From: Leptospiraceae bacterium
GTDB taxonomy: Bacteria > Spirochaetota > Leptospiria > Leptospirales > Leptonemataceae
Assembly: GCA_020440935.1 (NCBI GenBank)
Contig: JAGRNC010000185.1
Span: forward strand, 1-5,635
Reading direction: 5' to 3'
DNA length: 5,635 nucleotides
In this document: in pieces, positions 5,055 through 5,635 of the stretch
Layout: each line of letters opens with the position of its first letter
Position numbering within the stretch: position 1 is the stretch's first letter
Position numbers and translations under genes: made by a program
The notes under the pieces: generated by a model
Databases searched by the model: none
Seen by the model: the letters and a program-made list of their open reading frames with translations, nothing else
What the model was told of the DNA's origin: nothing

Positions 5055-5635
5055 AACCCAGCAAGGATTCTGTGTATTGCTTTCGCCTTTTTTCGGCTTC
5101 TTCGGGAGTCTCAATCTTGCGCTCTTCATCGGGCTTAACACGGAAGATTGGCTGACCTTTCTTAACGACCACTCCATCATCGGGCACCAGGCGTTCTTCG
5201 ATTGTTCCGGCGAACTCGGCCATGACTTTGTTGAACATTTTCATCACTTCGATGATGTACAACGGTTCCCCTGCATTAAAATGTGCGCCCGGTTCAACGT
5301 ACGGGTCGCTGGTAGGAGTTTCGCGGCTATAGAACATTCCGCCGCTGGCGGCCACAATCAGATCCGCGCTTGCGACGGGCGGTGGAGCCAGGTTTCGAAT
5401 CGAGGTCTTCTGATAGTCCGGATCGGAGTATTTTTCTGGAAATACCAGCTTGAGGTTTTCGTCGTAGCTGAAGTCCATGCAACCAGCTTTCTTTCCCAGC
5501 AGGAAAGGCACCGCCAGAAGCTCCATGCCCACCTGCCAGGCGGTATGCGCCGATTGGCATTGCTGCGCCAGATCTGAATCCAACCCTTTCAGTAGACTTC
5601 CGTCCCGAATTCCGCGGTCAAGAGCGCCAAAATCC
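5047..5635 (-). CDS. C-terminal part of a large biotin-dependent carboxylase (biotinyl carrier domain), 5' partial
   Basis: The frame is open to the right edge, so only the last 195 or so residues are present. Numbering from the in-frame TTG at 5583, the biotinyl/lipoyl fold covers about residues 73-150: SGGMFYS (80-86), a YVEPGAHFNAGEPLYIIE strand-turn region (95-112), the biotin site EVMKMF with Lys115 as the expected biotinylated lysine, then a GTIEE turn and a VKKGQPIFRV end. EVMKM replaces the commoner EAMKM. The roughly 90 preceding residues (with LDRGIRDGSLL beyond base 5583) are not a free BCCP N-terminus, so the gene is probably a long fused ATP-grasp acyl-CoA or pyruvate-type carboxylase rather than stand-alone AccB; the upstream part would settle this. 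The last 25 residues are charged and helical. The substrate cannot be told from this part. Confidence 0.87.
   Translation of the reverse strand, partial: DFGALDRGIRDGSLLKGLDSDLAQQCQSAHTAWQVGMELLAVPFLLGKKAGCMDFSYDENLKLVFPEKYSDPDYQKTSIRNLAPPPVASADLIVAASGGMFYSRETPTSDPYVEPGAHFNAGEPLYIIEVMKMFNKVMAEFAGTIEERLVPDDGVVVKKGQPIFRVKPDEERKIETPEEAEKRRKQYTESLLGLL

Noticed and set aside
4751..5155. Plus-strand open frame of 134 codons over the ferredoxin gene
   Set aside because: It lies opposite the clear BFD-like CxC...CGxC gene and the carboxylase end, and its translation has no recognisable motif.
5077..5577. Plus-strand open frame of 166 codons opposite the biotinyl domain
   Set aside because: It is the antisense shadow of the carboxylase; the minus strand shows the EVMKMF biotin site and family-like sequence.

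Overview
The window looks like chromosomal DNA from a moderately GC-rich Gram-negative bacterium. The best guess is a spirochaete of the Leptospirales (Leptonema/Turneriella-like). This is inferred from gene style and not proven: a membrane-anchored HAMP-SpoIIE phosphatase with a TPR tail, a CxC...CGxC BFD-type ferredoxin, and a lipoprotein with a loose lipobox. No RNA gene, insertion sequence, CRISPR array or phage gene is visible.

Layout. One gene on the plus strand fills bases 1-2165. It is a 5'-truncated signalling phosphatase with membrane segments, an extracytoplasmic region, HAMP, a coiled coil, a SpoIIE/PP2C catalytic domain and four C-terminal TPR-like repeats. It ends at a strong symmetrical hairpin terminator (2203-2238). 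Everything to the right lies on the minus strand and is read towards that terminator. From right to left: the C-terminal, biotin-carrying end of a large acyl-CoA/pyruvate-type carboxylase (5047 to the right edge); a small BFD-like [2Fe-2S] protein (4784-5029); a DinB-fold protein (4152-4643); a DUF4349 lipoprotein (3398-4108); a DUF427 protein (2930-3322); and a short secreted protein made almost entirely of six 16-residue cysteine-paired repeats (2311-2736).

How they work together. The minus-strand genes are close (gaps of 17, 140, 43, 75 and 193 bases), but their functions do not form an obvious pathway. They read as housekeeping and stress/thiol-type accessory genes sharing a direction. 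A perfect extended -10 element overlaps the carboxylase stop codon and could give the ferredoxin gene its own, almost leaderless transcript. A hairpin covers the start codon of the DUF4349 gene. A hairpin also follows the ferredoxin gene.

The most unusual item is the cysteine-repeat protein. It has 48-bp tandem repeats with a possible 96-bp higher-order period, synonymous divergence between copies, and an abrupt stop at a repeat boundary followed by a GC-rich, structured segment. I see no clear evidence of a complete new multi-gene system.
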